Positions 32,541 through 43,891 are shown, numbered from the stretch's first letter. The stretch: 64,000 nucleotides of DNA from Alloscardovia omnicolens (GCA_040702985.1 CP159991.1:744001-808000); one strand, 5' to 3'. Numbers and translations: made by a program. The notes: generated by a model from the sequence alone, not told the origin.

Positions 32541-35500
32541 CAGAAATCAGCTACACGCCTGAACAAGAAAAAATTATTTCTGCACAGCCAGACGCAAGTA
32601 TGCTTATTGTTGCGGGAGCTGGTTCAGGCAAAACCTTTACGATGACACAGCGTATTATTGAGTTGATTAAAAGGGGTGTGTCACCAGAAAAGATTTTAGG
32701 ATTAACTTTTACGAACGCTGCAGCAACTGAACTTTTAACACGCGTATCTGCTGAGGTTTTTGCACATCGTCAACAATCTTCAGTAGCTCACAGTGACGAA
32801 GAACAGCTAGAGAATGCTGATTCTGCCTTCTTGAAACCAGAAGTATACACGTATGATGCATTTTTCCAGTCTATTGTGCGTCAATTTGGTTTGCTTGTTG
32901 GTATGGATCCGCAAACAGTTCCTTTGAGCGAAGCAGGAACTTATCAGCTTGCAGATGCTGTTGTTCAAGACCATATACGTCAAGCAGTTGCTGATATGCG
33001 CGCAGATGGAGACGAATCATCATCTGCTACCGATGAGCTAGAAAGTATAGGATCCTATTCCACTTTTGTCTCACACATTGTCACCCTTTCTGATGCCATC
33101 AGTAACAGCATGATTGATGGTGAGTGCACGAGTATGGATGATGCTATTGCACGTGTGGAACACTGGGATACAGCTTTTATTGAACATCTAGAAAAGATTA
33201 TTGACCGAGATTATGCGCAAGAGAAGAATTTACCTGATTTTGGTCAGCCAATAAAAATGACCAGTTCTAAAACGGAAAAAGGTCTAAAAAAATGGATTGA
33301 CAATAAGGGGCGTGATTATGTTGCCAGCCTTGTTGTGCAGTTAAAAGAAAAAACGCAGGAACGTTCAACTTTACTTCGATATGTGAAGCTTTTCCATCAG
33401 AAAAAACAAGAGCAGCATGTAGCACAATTTGCTGATTTTACTATTGCAGCAATTCAATTAGTTGACCGTTTTCCTTGGATTGCGCAATATTATCGTTCGC
33501 GATTTACCCATGTTTTTCTTGACGAATATCAGGATTCTTCAAGCGTGCAAGCCAATCTGATTGTTCGCATCTTTGCACCAGAGGGGGTGCAACATGAGAA
33601 TTCATCTGCACTCACCGCAGTGGGAGATCCCTATCAGGCTATTTATGGCTGGCGTGGGGCATCCCCGGGAGCTTTTATCAACTTTCTAAGAAATACAGGA
33701 GTTCATGCACCCTTAGCTCTGAGTGCTAGCATGCGTAATCCACAAATTATCTTGGATATGGCCAATATGCTGACTCGACCTTTGCGCTTAGGTCACGTTG
33801 ATGTATATAACCGTCCCGGCAGTATTGTGCTGCAAGAAGTGACTGTTAAAGAACTAACAGCACATACGCCGCAGGGTGCAAGTAATCCAGCCGAGGGGTC
33901 TTTTGGAGCTTTGATCTACCATACGCAACGTCAAGAAATTGACGCGGTGGTGCGTTACGCGAAGTATGCAGTTTCAGAGAGTAAACGACGCAATGATGAA
34001 CGCATTAAGCGTGGAGAAAAAGCGCAATCCGGACCATTTGTGGCTGTGCTTATGCGCTCTAAAACGCATATGGATGAATATGCAAGTGCCTTAACTCGTG
34101 CAGGTCTTTCTGTGCAGATTGATGGTGTAGGTAGCGTGCTTGATCGTCCTGATGCTCATGAAATTCTTAATATTCTGAGGGTCGTGAGCAATCATCGTGA
34201 TTCGGCAGCTGCTGTTAATCTTTTAGCGAGTACACGATTCTCCTTAAGTGCAAAAGATTTGAGGGCACTGTCACAAGCAGCCACAGCATATAATACGGCT
34301 ATGGGTGAGCGTTTAGCGCGTCATGTGGGGGTTTCCTCAGATGAAAAATCATCATACGATGCGCTTTCTATTGTCTCTTTAGCGGACGTGTTACTCAGCG
34401 ATAACAGTGGGTGGATTCTCGACACCTATTTTCGAGGCAGTGATGCTGCTCGTCAACGTATTGACGAGTGTTCGCGTATGCTTCGCCGTATTGAAGCGTC
34501 ACATTCTGCAGGTGTAGAGCAGACCATTCATTTAGTGGGTGAAGAGCTGGGGCTAGATATTGATATTGCTGTTGCCTATGCATCCTCTCGAGCACAACAG
34601 CTGACAACTGATGCTACACCAATATCCAGTGTGGATAGCCTTGTTGAGCTTGCGCAAACCTACAGCAAAGAATTAATGGAGGGGCAAAGCGAAAGTATAT
34701 CTGGATTCTTGTCATGGTTGGAAGGTCAAAAAAATTCGCTGCCTAAAAATCCTACGCTGGTGGGGTCAGATAACGCTGATGTGATTGTCTGCACAATTCA
34801 CCATGCTAAAGGATTAGAGTGGGATAGCGTGATTATTCCGCACATGCAGGCGGATACATTTCCGTCTAAAACAGGAAATAATTTTGCTTGCGATGCTGTA
34901 TATGAAGATGAGCCGCAGCGTTTTGGACAGTATGCTGCTCATGCATCAATCTGGCTTACGAATCCTGATGTTGTTCCTCATCCTGTTCGTAGTGATAAAG
35001 ATGCCATATCACGTTTTGCTGATGCTGATGAATTTGATCAGATTATTCCTGATGCATGGGCGATTGAAAAACGTGTGTACGATCAGATGCACCTGCCACG
35101 ACGCGAAGAGATGACCGAGCGTATGAGTATGCGTGAAGAAAGCGGACAGACAGTTCTTGAAGAGGAGAGACGATTAGCGTATGTAGCAGTTACGCGTGCA
35201 AAACGTGACGTGCTGATAACAGGATATCTGGAGTCACGTGATGATCTAACAGACGAGCTCTATCCTATTGGTTACACGCCAGAAGCGATAGTAGATGAAA
35301 AAGTCAAGGACAAGTTAGCGCAGAAATTTGAAACTCGTTCCTCGCTTTCCGTGTTCTTAAATGAATGTTATGAGTATGTGGAATCTAGCACACGAGGTCA
35401 TGAAGCATGGCGTGCGAGCAGAGTGGATGTGTCTGAACTGTGCGCTGATAGTGGGTATGTAGATGCTCCGCGAGGTTTCTTTGTAGGAGACTTAGCTGCT

Positions 35501-36529
35501 GACTATGCGAAGGTTTGCGTGAGTGAAGCTCTGCAAGCAGCAGATAATGCTCAGCCGCATACCGAAGAGGTGATTTTTGCTCATCCGCGCAAAATCAATC
35601 CTGCTGTGGGAGATGTTCTCACGCGATCTCAGATAGCAAGCCAGAAGCATGAACTTACGCAAGATAATCCTGCAGAAGGCTCATTGTTACAGACTGCGCA
35701 GCGTGTGCATGAAACAATCAGCACTCTTGGCTTTATTCATGCGCAGCAGCTAACAGACGATGATGTGAATGCGCAAGTTATAGAACAAGCTCGACGCGTT
35801 CAAGCATCGCGCAATACATCGGTTACGGCGGTTCAGAAAGAAGTCAGTACTGCGCAGAATACATATGAGCACTTAGTACGTGCGCGCGCCATCATGCGTC
35901 CAGTGCCGAATTTGAGTAGTTATGAGAATGCTCAGGAACTAACACCTGCCACGCTGGGTACTGTTTTTCATGCTTTTGCGCAGCGCTATTTCAGTCCGTC
36001 GGATCAAACATCTGAAGACAATTTTGCTCTTATGCGCGAGAGTCTGAGAGCTCAGGTTGAATCAGAAGAACCTGCTAATGAGCTTGAAGAGCGTATGCAT
36101 GAGTGGAAGAAGCGACTTATAGAATCTGCTTTTAACCCTGACGATTGCATAGGAACTGAAATTCCTTTTGCATATGCACCCGAGACGCGCACGCAAACCA
36201 TTGTGGGCATTATTGATGCTGTTTTTGAGGGTGAGATTTTTTCAGATTCCCCAATTGCTCAGCATGCACATGAGCATGGTCACACTATTCAATACACGAT
36301 TATTGATTGGAAAACAGGGCATAGACCTATAAGTGCTCAAGAACGCAAGGAAAAGCTTCTCCAAATTGATATGTATCGTCAAATTTGGGCAACTTTGCGT
36401 GGAGTAAGTATTGATAACGTGGACGCAGCACTGTATTATGTGAGTGAAGAAGATGAGCGTAAACGCAGTATTTATGCTCAATATAAAACTGCTGAACAGA
36501 TTGAACAACTTTTCGCGATGAATCAGTGA
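32537..36529 (+). CDS. AdnB-like UvrD/RecB helicase-nuclease subunit
   Basis: Second subunit and likely main motor of the AdnAB-type complex; 1,330 residues. Seen: Q-motif and Walker A (YTPEQEKIISA, VAGAGSGKTFTMTQR), LGLTFTNAAATEL, Walker B VFLDEYQDSSSVQ, GDPYQAIYGWRGA, CTIHHAKGLEWDSVIIPHM, and YVAVTRAKRDV, all superfamily 1A helicase motifs, followed by a C-terminal PD-(D/E)XK nuclease with IIDWKTGHR near residue 1,255. I chose the ATG at 32537 because GGAGGAG lies eight bases upstream; it overlaps the upstream stop by four bases. Transcription should end at the hairpin at 36584. Confidence 0.88.
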   Translation: MTEISYTPEQEKIISAQPDASMLIVAGAGSGKTFTMTQRIIELIKRGVSPEKILGLTFTNAAATELLTRVSAEVFAHRQQSSVAHSDEEQLENADSAFLKPEVYTYDAFFQSIVRQFGLLVGMDPQTVPLSEAGTYQLADAVVQDHIRQAVADMRADGDESSSATDELESIGSYSTFVSHIVTLSDAISNSMIDGECTSMDDAIARVEHWDTAFIEHLEKIIDRDYAQEKNLPDFGQPIKMTSSKTEKGLKKWIDNKGRDYVASLVVQLKEKTQERSTLLRYVKLFHQKKQEQHVAQFADFTIAAIQLVDRFPWIAQYYRSRFTHVFLDEYQDSSSVQANLIVRIFAPEGVQHENSSALTAVGDPYQAIYGWRGASPGAFINFLRNTGVHAPLALSASMRNPQIILDMANMLTRPLRLGHVDVYNRPGSIVLQEVTVKELTAHTPQGASNPAEGSFGALIYHTQRQEIDAVVRYAKYAVSESKRRNDERIKRGEKAQSGPFVAVLMRSKTHMDEYASALTRAGLSVQIDGVGSVLDRPDAHEILNILRVVSNHRDSAAAVNLLASTRFSLSAKDLRALSQAATAYNTAMGERLARHVGVSSDEKSSYDALSIVSLADVLLSDNSGWILDTYFRGSDAARQRIDECSRMLRRIEASHSAGVEQTIHLVGEELGLDIDIAVAYASSRAQQLTTDATPISSVDSLVELAQTYSKELMEGQSESISGFLSWLEGQKNSLPKNPTLVGSDNADVIVCTIHHAKGLEWDSVIIPHMQADTFPSKTGNNFACDAVYEDEPQRFGQYAAHASIWLTNPDVVPHPVRSDKDAISRFADADEFDQIIPDAWAIEKRVYDQMHLPRREEMTERMSMREESGQTVLEEERRLAYVAVTRAKRDVLITGYLESRDDLTDELYPIGYTPEAIVDEKVKDKLAQKFETRSSLSVFLNECYEYVESSTRGHEAWRASRVDVSELCADSGYVDAPRGFFVGDLAADYAKVCVSEALQAADNAQPHTEEVIFAHPRKINPAVGDVLTRSQIASQKHELTQDNPAEGSLLQTAQRVHETISTLGFIHAQQLTDDDVNAQVIEQARRVQASRNTSVTAVQKEVSTAQNTYEHLVRARAIMRPVPNLSSYENAQELTPATLGTVFHAFAQRYFSPSDQTSEDNFALMRESLRAQVESEEPANELEERMHEWKKRLIESAFNPDDCIGTEIPFAYAPETRTQTIVGIIDAVFEGEIFSDSPIAQHAHEHGHTIQYTIIDWKTGHRPISAQERKEKLLQIDMYRQIWATLRGVSIDNVDAALYYVSEEDERKRSIYAQYKTAEQIEQLFAMNQ

Positions 36530-36583
36530 GAGAGCACTGTAACACATAACGATAAGTTCGTGTTCACTGCGTGAACATGCGGT

Positions 36584-36625
36584 AGGGGTATTCCTTAATT
36601 ATGTAGGGGATACCCCTTAATTTTA
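36584..36625 (+). terminator. Intrinsic terminator after the helicase-nuclease operon
   Basis: Perfect 8-bp stem AGGGGTAT / ATACCCCT with an 18-nt loop, followed by TAATTTTATT, 55 bases after the stop codon. Confidence 0.75.
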
Positions 36626-36697
36626 TTCAAAATTTGTTCACGCGACATGATTCAAGAGTATTCTGTGGAGAGTTTCATAAAAGGTCGTGAGGTGCGA

Positions 36698-38191
36698 ATG
36701 TATAGATGGCTCGTAGATACATACATTGATAGAGGATGGGTGATGTGGACGGTTATAGCCATAGCTGCCGTTCTCATTGCACTTCTTCTGCCTATTCTTC
36801 CTGCTCACTTCAGATCAGAGAACACCACAATTCAATCAGCTCGGCATGCATCGAAAAGATATGTAGGAAAGCGTGGCTGGTGGAGCCGTCACTGGTACAC
36901 TATTGCGTTCGCTCAAATCTTGTGAACCGTGCTCATGGGCATTATAGGCTGGTATGTTGTCTATCTGCTATCCGATGTTTTTGTTGTTTTTGGGGTAGGT
37001 TTGGGCCGCAAAGTCTTTATTCGAGTGGCAGGTGGGTTTGCTGGTCTGGGCTTCGCCATCTGCTCAGCAATCATGTATAAAGGCTGGAGAAGGACAGTCG
37101 CTTTCTGCCTTATCCCTGTGGTTATTCTTTTAAGCGCTCTGCAAGTCAATGCAGCTTACGGACAATATCCCACCATTCGTGAAATTTTAGGTACACAACA
37201 TTTTCCTCATGCAACCCATTTTGCACCCGCTACCACCACTGTGAAGGATTATGTGATAAAAGCGAAAGCAGGAGACATAAAAATCCCTCAACACGGACAT
37301 ATTCGCAACGTATCTATCCCAGCCACACATTCACGCTTTCGCGCTCGCCAGGCAGCTGTTTATCTGCCTCCTGCTGCTCTAACACAGCATGTGCCTGCTC
37401 TTCCTGTGCTGATGCTTTTGTCTGGGCAGCCAGGAAGTCCTGATACTTTCTTTACAGCCGGGCAAATGGGACGAATTGCTGATCAGTATGCAGCACGCCA
37501 TCATGGTTTAGCTCCGATTATTATTTCACCAGATCAGCTAGGTAACCGCTTCCAGAACACATTATGCGCCGATACAACAAAATATGGTAAAGCTCAAACC
37601 TATCTGATGAAAGATGTTGTCAGCTGGATGAAGAAAAAATTACCGGTAAGCACTGACCATACGCAGTGGGGAATTGGCGGATTCTCACAGGGGGGAACCT
37701 GCTCAATTCAGCTTGGACCAGCGTATCCACAGATTTTCCACTATGTTATTGACGTTGCCGGAGAAGATGGACCACATTCAGGTTCGCAGCAGAACATGAT
37801 TGACAACTTCTTTGGTGGAAGTAAAGAAGATTATGAGAAGCAAACTCCACGCAGAACTTTTGCCGCGCATCCTTATCAAGGGCAGCGTATTGTTTTCGCA
37901 GCTGGACAACTCGATACTTTAGGTCAGCGTAATTGCGTTCAGGTGAGTGGATTTGCACGTCAGGCAGGCTGGTCTATTCAATCAGTTTTGGTAGCAGGTT
38001 CTGCACATGATTGGACCACAGTGCGCGCAGTAATGGATTATGCTCTTGCAGACTTTGGATCTCTCAACGATTTAGGTTTACCAGTAGATTTCAGCACATA
38101 TAAAAATCTTAGCCATATTCCTGGGCTAGAAAGTACGCCAGAAAATACGCCACGCCATCATGCCCATCACAATAAGCACTCTGAGGAGTAA
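36698..38191 (+). pseudogene. Membrane-anchored esterase (mycolyltransferase-like fold), in-frame TGA as read
   Basis: A protein of 497 codons with about four N-terminal membrane helices and an extracytoplasmic alpha/beta hydrolase domain. Seen: hydrophobic segments WTVIAIAAVLIALLLPILP, GIIGWYVVYLLSDVFVVFGV, and RVAGGFAGLGFAICSAIMY; nucleophile motif GGFSQGGT (Ser near 329); VIDVAGEDGPHSG; and the His motif AGSAHDWTTV. Codon 76 is TGA (36923-36925) in the middle of the second helix, where TGG would give QILWTVLMGIIGWY; the frame is the same on both sides. No good ribosome site supports restart at the GTG/ATG just after. It ends two bases before the mprF start, so both were one operon. Esterases next to aminoacyl-lipid synthases are known from Corynebacterium and Enterococcus, where they cleave the aminoacylated lipid; that role here is inference. 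Confidence 0.75.
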
Positions 38192-38193
38192 AT

Positions 38194-40875
38194 ATGACGA
38201 ATACTGTACATGAGAATCAGAAAAATCAGACAGCTGAAAATCCTCAGAAGCAACGCACTCAGAAAAACCAACGCACAAGTCGAGGTATTGCTCAGTCCAT
38301 GCGCATGATTGGTGGTGATGTGTGGAAATTCCTCAAAACCCGTCCACTTTCGCTTATTCTCGCCATCATCTTTTTGCTTGTTAATAGCGCTATGCGTATT
38401 GCTTGGGATTTCAATATTATTGGACCGCAGTATGACGAAAAAATTACTCGCCTATCACGCATAGACAAGTTTCCTGGAGAATTCTTTAATGTGAATTTTC
38501 ATGGATTGCAAGGCTTTGGCTGGGCTCGTAGCTTGGGCACAATAGTCATTGTTAATACTGTATCAGGCATGATTATTGGCATACTCGTGCTGCTCGGATT
38601 ATTTGGAGTAGCAGAAGCCACATTGGGACGTATCAAGGCGGTAACTGTATCATTCGTTAGCACCATTATTGGTCTATCTTCTGCATTCGGATTGTACTAT
38701 GCAGTATATTCAGGCACTCCACGCTGGGCAATGCTCAGTAAAATCCCGCTGAACTATGGCGTAACCGTTGCAGTTATCGGAGCATTCATGGCTGCCTCAG
38801 CAACAATGAATGCTTTGTGGCAACGTCGTATTTCGATTGTGGTTTATGCGGCAATGATAACACTCATTTTGTATCGTGGGGCTTTTATTGATTATGCAAT
38901 AACCTTAAGCGCCTTTGTAGGTCATATGTGCGGTTATATGGTTTCAAGCAATAATTTGGCTCCTGTCGTGTCCGCATATCGCTATATTGGAGTGGTGGAA
39001 CGCCGCCGTATTTTAGCTGTGGTCTACACAGTTTTTGCGTGCGGACCTCTTGTTTCCGCTTTCTCTCGCATTCATGCGGGACCCTTATCTTCTCTCGGCA
39101 TGCTGATGAGTCCTGAGGCAGTGAGCTCTTCACATCGCATTACATGCGAAAATAATTCTTTGGGCTCCGACTGTTTGATTTTTCATCGAGCATTGGGAGC
39201 AGACCATGTGCTCAGTATGGCTTTAAGCGTTATGTTGCTCATCGTCATGCTGACCGTTGCATGGGGACTGCTACGAGGATATAGGGTAGCGGCATGGTCA
39301 GCGATTGTGGTGAACTCTATGATTGCACTAACTACTTCGGGTTTCTATATTTTCCTCCCACTGACACGTCCAACCACTTTTAATACTTCTTTCAGCCAGC
39401 GTTTAGCCTTCGTATTATCTAACGGCGGTCTGCTTAATCTAATATTGATGACCGTCATGACCATTGGCTTTATTATTGCGGTGACGGTTAATTTCGACTC
39501 CTTCCCTTACCAAACGGAACGAGTACCTCTGATCAGTGGTACGGGAAGTATTGCGGCTGCTGGAGCCATATTGATTGGTGCCTGCATTATGCTGTCTACG
39601 GATTCCGTGCAATGGGGAACGCAACCAGTGCGCATTATCCTTGATTTTATAGGCTTATGTATTAATATCCTTCTTCATTTCTTCCCTATGGGATTTTTGC
39701 GCCAAACCTGGGGAATGGAACATGGTGTACTGAATTCATCTGCTGGAATGTGGATGATTCAGCTGAGCGGTATAGTCTTTTGGATTATTGTTGAGATCGT
39801 GTTCTTGCGATGGTTTACAGCTGTGACTGTGACCAAGAATGAGCAACGCGCACAGGTTGATACTGTATTGCACAAGGGTGGAGAATCCATGTCCTTTATG
39901 GTCACATGGGATGGTAACCGCTATTGGTATGGCGAAGATGGTGAAACCGCTATTGCGTATCGCGTATATATGAATATTGCTATTGCTGTTACGGGGGCTT
40001 TTGGAACGCCGAACAAATATGAGCAGGCTTTGTGTGGTTTTACGAAGTTTTGCGAAGAACATGGGTGGACTCCAGTCATGTATAGTGTGCACAATAATCA
40101 ACGTGAAATTTTGGAATCATGGGGCTGGAACAGCCTTGATGTCGGCACAGAGATGATTATTAATCCTCGGGAATGGAAAACCACAGGAAAGAAGTGGCAA
40201 GACATTCGTACCGCTATTAATAAAGCAAAACGTGAAGGCATTACAGATGTGCTATCTACATTTAAAGCTGAACCTATGGAGATTCGTCAGCAAATCATGG
40301 ATATTTCTGAAGAATGGACAGAAGAAAAAGCGTTGCCTGAAATGAAGTTCACGCTGGGCGGGGTAGAGGAATTAACAGATTCTCGCGTTCGTATTCTCTA
40401 TGCAATTGATTCTGATGGAGTGGTACAAGCTGTGACCAGTTGGCTTCCTACCTATCGCGATGGTGTGATTGTGGGATGAACCTTAGACTTTATGCGTCAT
40501 CGCGATAACAGCATGAAAGGTATTATGGAATACCTTATTGCCCGCATGGCTGAGCGTTTGCATGATGATGAAAACAGTACGGTTGAATTCCTCAGTCTGT
40601 CGGCAGCACCGCTATCAGGCATGGCTGTGCATGACGGTCAGTCTGAACTGTTATCGCATACGCTTGAACTGGTGGGTAAGCTCCTCGAACCTGCATATGG
40701 TTTTAGTTCTCTGTTCTTCTTTAAGAAGAAGTTCCAGCCACAAGAAGAGCACGTTTTTATTGTGTACCCAGATTCTGCGAAACTATTACAGGTATCATTG
40801 GCAATTAGTCACGCATATTTACCACAAATGTCACCAAGTGACTTATTCACTTTACTGAAAACGATGCGAGGGTAA
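38194..40875 (+). pseudogene. mprF: MprF-type aminoacyl-phosphatidylglycerol synthase, in-frame TGA as read
   Basis: Transfers an amino acid from aminoacyl-tRNA to membrane lipid, lowering surface charge and giving resistance to cationic peptides. 893 codons. Seen: rhomboid-like and further membrane helices over residues 50-560, then a cytoplasmic DUF2156 domain (SMSFMVTWDGNRYWYGEDGE, AYRVYMNIAIAVTGAFG, HNNQREILESWGW, GTEMIINPREWKTTGKKWQ, SWLPTYRDGVIVG). At codon 762 (40477-40479) TGA replaces the TGG expected in the conserved VGWTLDFMRR; the same frame then continues TLDFMRHRDNSMKGIMEYLI to 40875. A product ending at the TGA would lose the last 131 residues of the catalytic domain. GAGGAG lies before the ATG. 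Which amino acid and lipid are used cannot be told. Confidence 0.82.
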
Positions 40876-40877
40876 GA

Positions 40878-41543
40878 ATGAAAGATAGCGTTCACCTGCG
40901 TGCAGCGCGCTCTGGCGATATTAATCAGCTCACCGATATTATGTTCCACACATGGTATGAAGATGAAGCGAGTGCAGCTTCTGATGATGAAGTGTATCTT
41001 CTGCGTATGATGGCGCGCTATGATGTGGCACACTATAGTGAAACATCTACACACGTGATGGTTGCTGTGGATGATGATGCCAGCAGTGAGCAGCGCAGTA
41101 TTGTGGGTGCTGCTATGTGGCGTAATGATACCGACTGGGAACAAGGCGTGAATCAGCAATCAATCGTGCAAGCAGACTTAGAGGAGATTGTTGCGTTACG
41201 GTCTTCTAATCAGGAATTTGCTGCACGTATGCAAATCTTCGAAGACGATGCTGTGCGCACGCATGATCTGGCACAATCTGCAGCACAATCCAGCGGCGCC
41301 GAGCTTCGTTTATTTATGATTGCACCACATGCGCGTGGCTTGGGAGTAGGCAAGCAATTATTAGCATCCGCTGAAAACTCTATGCGACTCAGTGGCGCTC
41401 GGCGCTACTATCTGTATACTGATAGTGAATGTGACTACAGTTTCTATGATCATCGTGGCATGACCCGTGCCACACAGGCTCTTCAGGTTCCAGGACCTGG
41501 AGGAAGAATTGTAGATAAATTTATTTATATGCAAAACTTGTAG
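40878..41543 (+). CDS. GNAT-family N-acetyltransferase
   Basis: A 221-residue acyltransferase with a GNAT fold. Seen: N-terminal LRAARSGDINQLTDIMFHTW and the acetyl-CoA loop IAPHARGLGVGKQLLASAE (about residues 155-173), ending YLYTDSECDYSFYDHRGM. The middle, between strands 3 and 4, has an insertion of about 50 residues. Substrate unknown. It follows mprF by two bases with GAGGG before its ATG and so belongs to the same operon. Confidence 0.85.
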   Translation: MKDSVHLRAARSGDINQLTDIMFHTWYEDEASAASDDEVYLLRMMARYDVAHYSETSTHVMVAVDDDASSEQRSIVGAAMWRNDTDWEQGVNQQSIVQADLEEIVALRSSNQEFAARMQIFEDDAVRTHDLAQSAAQSSGAELRLFMIAPHARGLGVGKQLLASAENSMRLSGARRYYLYTDSECDYSFYDHRGMTRATQALQVPGPGGRIVDKFIYMQNL

Positions 41544-41631
41544 CCCGACCTGAGCCGTATGGAAAACAGTATACTTCTCGATATACGCGGAGACTCATCG
41601 GTGAGACACTGAGTGAAAGCTAGGACAGGAA

Positions 41632-42924
41632 GTGTATAAGAAAATATTTGCCATACCAGGTGCTGCCGCATTCTCAATTGCAGGGGCAATGGCTCGCGCC
41701 ACCATGTCAACCATTGGTTTAAGCATGATTCTGTGCTTAAACAGTATGTATAACGAGTGGACGTCTGCAGGCATTATGAGCGCCGTCTATGTTATTACGG
41801 CAGCAGTGGTTACTCCTTTTTATGCCAAACTTTTTGACACCTACGGACAGAAGCGCGTAGGTATGATTGTATCGCCAATCCAATGTGCGTTTCTTATTGC
41901 ATTTGCCGTGGCAGCCTATATGCACGCGCCTTTGGCTGTACTTTTTGTATTAGCAGTGCTCGTGGGTATGTGCACCTACTCAGTGGGAGCAGTGGTCAGA
42001 ACACGCTGGGCATGGGTGTTACGTAATAAGCCAGACGAGTATTTGAATACGGCTTATGCCTTAGAATCTGCGGTGGATGAGCTCATTTTTATTATTGGCC
42101 CTATAGTGGCAGCAAGTATCTCCACCAGTTTCCCACCAGTATCTACCATTATTCCTTTTCTGCTTTTCGGTGGTATAAGCTTTATTGGTTCTGTGGTGTT
42201 CTATAACTTGAAGTCCTCCACACCTCCAGCGGTGAGGACGCTGAAAAACGTGAATGTAGATGATGTTGCTCAGGCTCCATCGCATATCTCTGAACAATTA
42301 CGCGACCGCAATATCCTGTTCTATCCAGGAGTTCTCTTCCTTGTCATTGCTATTGTGCTGTTCAACTCTACGTTCTCAGCCTTTGATGTGACTATGACGG
42401 CCGTTATGAAGAGCATTGGCTTGTATCATTACACCGGTTTTATGCTCGCCACCATTGCTGTAGGCTCACTTATTGGTGCCTTAATTTTCGGGTCACGCGT
42501 GCATACGCACAACCCGTGGATTCGCATGATTGTGTTTATGGCTTTGCTTGCTGCCGGCATTGTAGGAGTGGCTTTCAGCATAAGATCTTTGGCTTTAGCA
42601 GCCATCTGGGGTATTTTTGCAGGACTGTTTGTAGCTCCAACCTATGCGTCAGCCAATATGATTGTGCGTGAAATAGCGCCACCGCATAAATTAACAGAAG
42701 GTTTAAGCTGGGTGTCTACCGGTGGAACAGTTGGAGCTTCATTAGGATCGGCTGTTAGCGGTATTTTTCTGGATCATATGGGGCACAATGCCACTTTGCA
42801 CACGTTATGGATGTGCGCAATTTTGGCTATTCCATTCTTCTTCTGTGGATATCTGCACGTACGCGCTTTTGAGAAGAAATATGGCGCTTTAACAACTGCA
42901 AGCAATGAAAGCAAGGAAAATTAA
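41632..42924 (+). CDS. MFS transporter
   Basis: Twelve-helix major facilitator protein of 430 residues; probable drug or metabolite exporter. Seen: alternating hydrophobic segments throughout and the loop 2-3 motif AKLFDTYGQKRVGMIV, a form of the GxxxDRxGRR signature, and ESAVDELIFIIGPIVAAS in helix 5, typical of exporters. Start is GTG at 41632 after AGGACAGGAA. It lies 88 bp after the acetyltransferase and may be co-transcribed with the esterase-mprF group. Substrate cannot be inferred. Confidence 0.85.
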   Translation: MYKKIFAIPGAAAFSIAGAMARATMSTIGLSMILCLNSMYNEWTSAGIMSAVYVITAAVVTPFYAKLFDTYGQKRVGMIVSPIQCAFLIAFAVAAYMHAPLAVLFVLAVLVGMCTYSVGAVVRTRWAWVLRNKPDEYLNTAYALESAVDELIFIIGPIVAASISTSFPPVSTIIPFLLFGGISFIGSVVFYNLKSSTPPAVRTLKNVNVDDVAQAPSHISEQLRDRNILFYPGVLFLVIAIVLFNSTFSAFDVTMTAVMKSIGLYHYTGFMLATIAVGSLIGALIFGSRVHTHNPWIRMIVFMALLAAGIVGVAFSIRSLALAAIWGIFAGLFVAPTYASANMIVREIAPPHKLTEGLSWVSTGGTVGASLGSAVSGIFLDHMGHNATLHTLWMCAILAIPFFFCGYLHVRAFEKKYGALTTASNESKEN

Positions 42925-43150
42925 CGGGGTTAACCGTGAACGCTCATACGAGCCATACTCGATATGTCATGCCGCACGATGGTTAAAATTGTCTGTAGTA
43001 CGGCTGCATAATGCAATCAGAAAAATAATGTATGGGTGCTTTTATGCTTGATACATATAAAGAATATAGTGTGGTCAGCAGCTTAAGAATCAGGACATAC
43101 AGTAACAGATTCAGCTCTCTGCATCGCGCTGCAATATTAAGGAGAACTTT

Positions 43151-43891
43151 ATGATTCGCGTGTCTGTTATTGGTGCACAGGGTCGCATGGGAAGTCATGT
43201 GGTTGCTGCTGTTGAAGCAGCTGATGATATGCAATTAGTGTACGCTCTTGATCGTGCAGACGACATCAATCAGATTAACGCTGATAATACTGATGTAGTG
43301 GTGGAATTCTCTGTTCCTGACGCTAGCTTGAATAACGTGCTGACTATGGTCAACAATGGCGTGCATGTTGTTGTGGGCACAACAGGTTGGACGGAAGAAA
43401 AAATGGATACTGTGCGTCAAGCTTTATCAGATCACCCGCAGCTCAGCGTTTTCATTGCTCCAAACTTCGCTATCTCCACAGTACTTGCCGAGCATTTCGC
43501 TTCTCAAGCAGCCAAGTATTTTGAATCTGCTGAAATTATTGAACTTCATCATCCAGATAAAGTTGATGCACCAAGCGGAACGGCATTGCACACGGCGCAC
43601 AAGGTTGCTGCAGCCCGTCAAGCAGCAGGTATGAGCGCAATTCCAGATAATACACAAACAGATGGTGGTTCGCGCGGTCAGATTGTTGACGGTATTCATG
43701 TGCACGCTGTGCGTTTGCGTGGTTTGAATGCGCACGAAGAAATTCTGTTTGGAAATGCCGGCGAACAGTTAATTATTCGTGCTGATTCCTTTGACCGCAC
43801 CTCCTTTATGCCAGGTGTTTTGCTTGCTGTACGTCATGCTGGGGAGCAACCAGGATTGAGCGTGGGATTAGACCAGTATTTAGATCTCTAA
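43151..43891 (+). CDS. dapB: 4-hydroxy-tetrahydrodipicolinate reductase
   Basis: Reduces hydroxy-tetrahydrodipicolinate in the lysine and diaminopimelate pathway. Seen: nucleotide-binding VIGAQGRMGSHVV (residues 6-18), VVGTTGWTEE, and the substrate motif ELHHPDKVDAPSGTA, with His and Lys catalytic residues; 246 residues, typical. AAGGAG precedes the ATG. It is 47 bp upstream of dapA, so consecutive enzymes are co-expressed. Confidence 0.95.
   Translation: MIRVSVIGAQGRMGSHVVAAVEAADDMQLVYALDRADDINQINADNTDVVVEFSVPDASLNNVLTMVNNGVHVVVGTTGWTEEKMDTVRQALSDHPQLSVFIAPNFAISTVLAEHFASQAAKYFESAEIIELHHPDKVDAPSGTALHTAHKVAAARQAAGMSAIPDNTQTDGGSRGQIVDGIHVHAVRLRGLNAHEEILFGNAGEQLIIRADSFDRTSFMPGVLLAVRHAGEQPGLSVGLDQYLDL

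Noticed and set aside
36698-40875. Reassignment of TGA to tryptophan
   Set aside because: TGA ends other genes here in normal positions (both helicase-nuclease genes and the glucosidase), so the code is standard; only local mutation, error or readthrough remains.
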